Shown here: positions 14,627 through 15,210 of the stretch, in pieces
Layout of the letters: each line of letters starts with the position of its first letter
Numbering within the stretch: position 1 is the first letter of the stretch
NCBI GenBank assembly: GCA_029098065.1
Contig: JAQXNP010000207.1
Coordinates: forward strand, 1 to 15,210
DNA: 15,210 bases
Direction of reading: 5' to 3'
Source of the DNA: Clostridiales bacterium
GTDB lineage: Bacteria > Bacillota > Clostridia > Oscillospirales > Oscillospiraceae
Notes under the pieces: generated by a model
What the model was told of the DNA's origin: nothing
The model's input: the letters and a program-made list of their open reading frames with translations, nothing else
Databases searched by the model: none
Program-made: the position numbers and the translations under genes

Positions 14627-14823
14627 CACACCGGGACTATCTGTGGTGCGCCCTCAATCTTCTGCTGGACAGCGAGGAGGAACTGGAGCGGCTCTGCCCC
14701 GCCTGCCGGGCGGAGGCGGAGTCGGACCGGTGTCCCGTATGCGGAGCCGAAAGGAGCGACTGGGGCGAAAACCCAGGATTTGACCGGGCGGCTTTTGAAC
14801 GGATGCGGGGGGAGAGCGGATGA
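14210..14823 (+). CDS. Tail assembly chaperone, -1 frameshift fusion product (lambda GT-like)
   Basis: If ribosomes slip back by one at A AAA AAA (14530-14536), the first 109 residues are joined to 95 from the -1 frame, giving 204 aa. The join reads ...DEAKK-SLERAPYERLQW. The extension holds REMTHRDYLWCALNLLLDSE and then a zinc ribbon with C163-x2-C166-x8-C175-x2-C178. The -1 frame has no start with a usable ribosome binding site for the extension alone. The fusion is made in low amount in other phages and its extension binds the tail tube or tape measure. The frameshift is inferred from sequence signals and was not observed. Confidence 0.82.
14530..14597 (+). promoter_or_regulatory. Programmed -1 ribosomal frameshift signal: slippery heptamer, stem-loop and possible pseudoknot
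   Basis: The heptamer A AAA AAA (14530-14536) is in the correct zero frame (GCA AAA AAA GCC). A 5-nt spacer follows. The stem pairs 14542-14552 with 14570-14580 (GAGCGCGCGCC with GGCGCGTGCTC; ten Watson-Crick pairs and one G-U) around a 17-nt loop. Loop bases AGCGCC (14558-14563) are complementary to GGCGCT (14592-14597), which would give a 6-bp second stem and an H-type pseudoknot. The zero-frame stop lies at 14624-14626 and the -1 frame stays open to 14823. The heptamer plus stem is well supported; the pseudoknot is inference. Confidence 0.85.
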
Positions 14824-15210
14824 CCGATTATCTGGAAGAGGCTCTGCGGCAAAAAACGGACGAGGAAGCCGGAGAGGAGCTCTCCGCGCTGATGCGAGTC
14901 CTGGAGCCGCTGGGGAACGGAGCGGGAGCGCCGGGGGTTTTTCCTCAGAGGGCAGATACCGTCCGGCCGAAGGAGCCGGGGGGCATTTCAGAGGAACAGA
15001 AGCCGGTCGATCAGGCGCGGGAGCTTCCGTGGACCGATGTTATGATCGATGAAGTGCCGGCAGAGGAAGAGAGAACCCGGGAGGAGCTGGAAAAGCCTGT
15101 TCTCCCGGCGGTGAGCGGGATGCCAGGCCTGGGAGAGACGGGGGAAGCGGCCCAGGGGTTTTTCTCACGGGGAACGGAAAAGGACGGAGTGGAACGAGTG
15201 GGGCTGAGCC
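14820..15210 (+). CDS. Acidic protein of unknown function, partial, between tail chaperone and expected tape measure
   Basis: The frame opens with ATG at 14820, overlapping the -1 frame stop as ATGA, and stays open to the right edge (130 codons seen). It begins MTDYLEEALRQKTDEEAGEE and is rich in Glu, Pro and Gly, with an apparently disordered stretch after about residue 40 and a later segment RTREELEKPVLP. I do not recognise a family. Its N-terminal helix next to the chaperone, and coupling by overlap, suggest a tail assembly role; it could also be the start of a longer tail protein. The function is not assigned. Confidence 0.65.
   Translation, partial: MTDYLEEALRQKTDEEAGEELSALMRVLEPLGNGAGAPGVFPQRADTVRPKEPGGISEEQKPVDQARELPWTDVMIDEVPAEEERTREELEKPVLPAVSGMPGLGETGEAAQGFFSRGTEKDGVERVGLS

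Larger units (their letters stand above)
6406..15210 (+). mobile_element. Contractile-tailed prophage or prophage-like element, head and tail module (partial)
   Basis: Thirteen consecutive plus-strand genes encode DNA packaging, capsid and contractile tail proteins. Their order is terminase small-like, terminase large, portal, protease, cement, capsid, connectors, sheath, tube, tail chaperone and one unidentified acidic protein. This matches Bacillus PBSX and related myovirus-type elements. Genes are closely spaced and several overlap as ATGA or TTGA, so they form one late operon. Tape measure, baseplate, tail fibre, lysis, integrase and regulatory genes are not in the window and would lie to the right if present. 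Every structural frame visible is intact, which argues against simple decay. The exact left boundary is not defined; the start given is the first gene. Confidence 0.9.

Noticed and set aside
6406..15210. Tailocin (headless contractile bacteriocin) interpretation
   Set aside because: Terminase, portal, protease and major capsid genes are all present and look intact, so the element encodes a head; a pure tailocin would lack them.

Overview
The window looks like chromosome from a GC-rich member of the Clostridia (Bacillota), probably an Oscillospiraceae-type gut anaerobe. The evidence is strong AGGAGG-type ribosome binding sites, frequent TTG and GTG starts, a walJ-rlmH pair, asnA-type asparagine synthetase, and at the left edge the signal peptide of what looks like an S-layer-homology exported protein. 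The genus is inference; no marker gene here fixes it.

Positions 1 to about 6160 are host housekeeping genes, all on the minus strand. Reading in the direction of transcription (right to left): asnA (aspartate-ammonia ligase) has its own promoter; murA (first committed step of peptidoglycan synthesis) has its own extended -10 promoter, a leader of about 115 nt containing a hairpin, and a strong intrinsic terminator. Then comes a likely operon of walJ (metallo-beta-lactamase fold), rlmH (23S rRNA methyltransferase) and a phosphoglucomutase/phosphomannomutase, closed by two tandem terminators. The start of an exported protein follows at the left edge.

Positions 6406 to the right edge are a plus-strand run of phage structural genes, tightly packed and often overlapping by 4 nt: terminase small-subunit-like protein, terminase large subunit, portal, prohead protease with a zinc-ribbon-like insert, capsid cement-like protein, major capsid protein, head-tail connector, head-closure-like protein, tail-terminator-like protein, contractile tail sheath, tail tube, tail assembly chaperone, and an acidic protein that runs off the window. 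The order matches PBSX (xtmA-xtmB-xkdE-F-G-H-I/J-K-M-N). The sheath makes this a contractile-tailed (myovirus-type) particle with a head.

The most informative signal is at 14530-14597. An A AAA AAA slippery heptamer lies 5 nt before an 11-bp stem, whose loop can pair with a downstream segment to form an H-type pseudoknot. A -1 shift there fuses the 138-aa chaperone frame to a frame ending in a four-cysteine zinc ribbon, giving a 204-aa product analogous to the lambda G/GT pair.

The phage module starts within about 310 bp of the intact host asnA gene. No integrase, repressor, replication gene or visible attachment site lies on that side, and no convincing promoter precedes the module. It may be the late-gene end of an ordinary prophage whose early genes lie to the right of the window, or a domesticated PBSX-like or gene-transfer-agent-like element. 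The window cannot decide between these.
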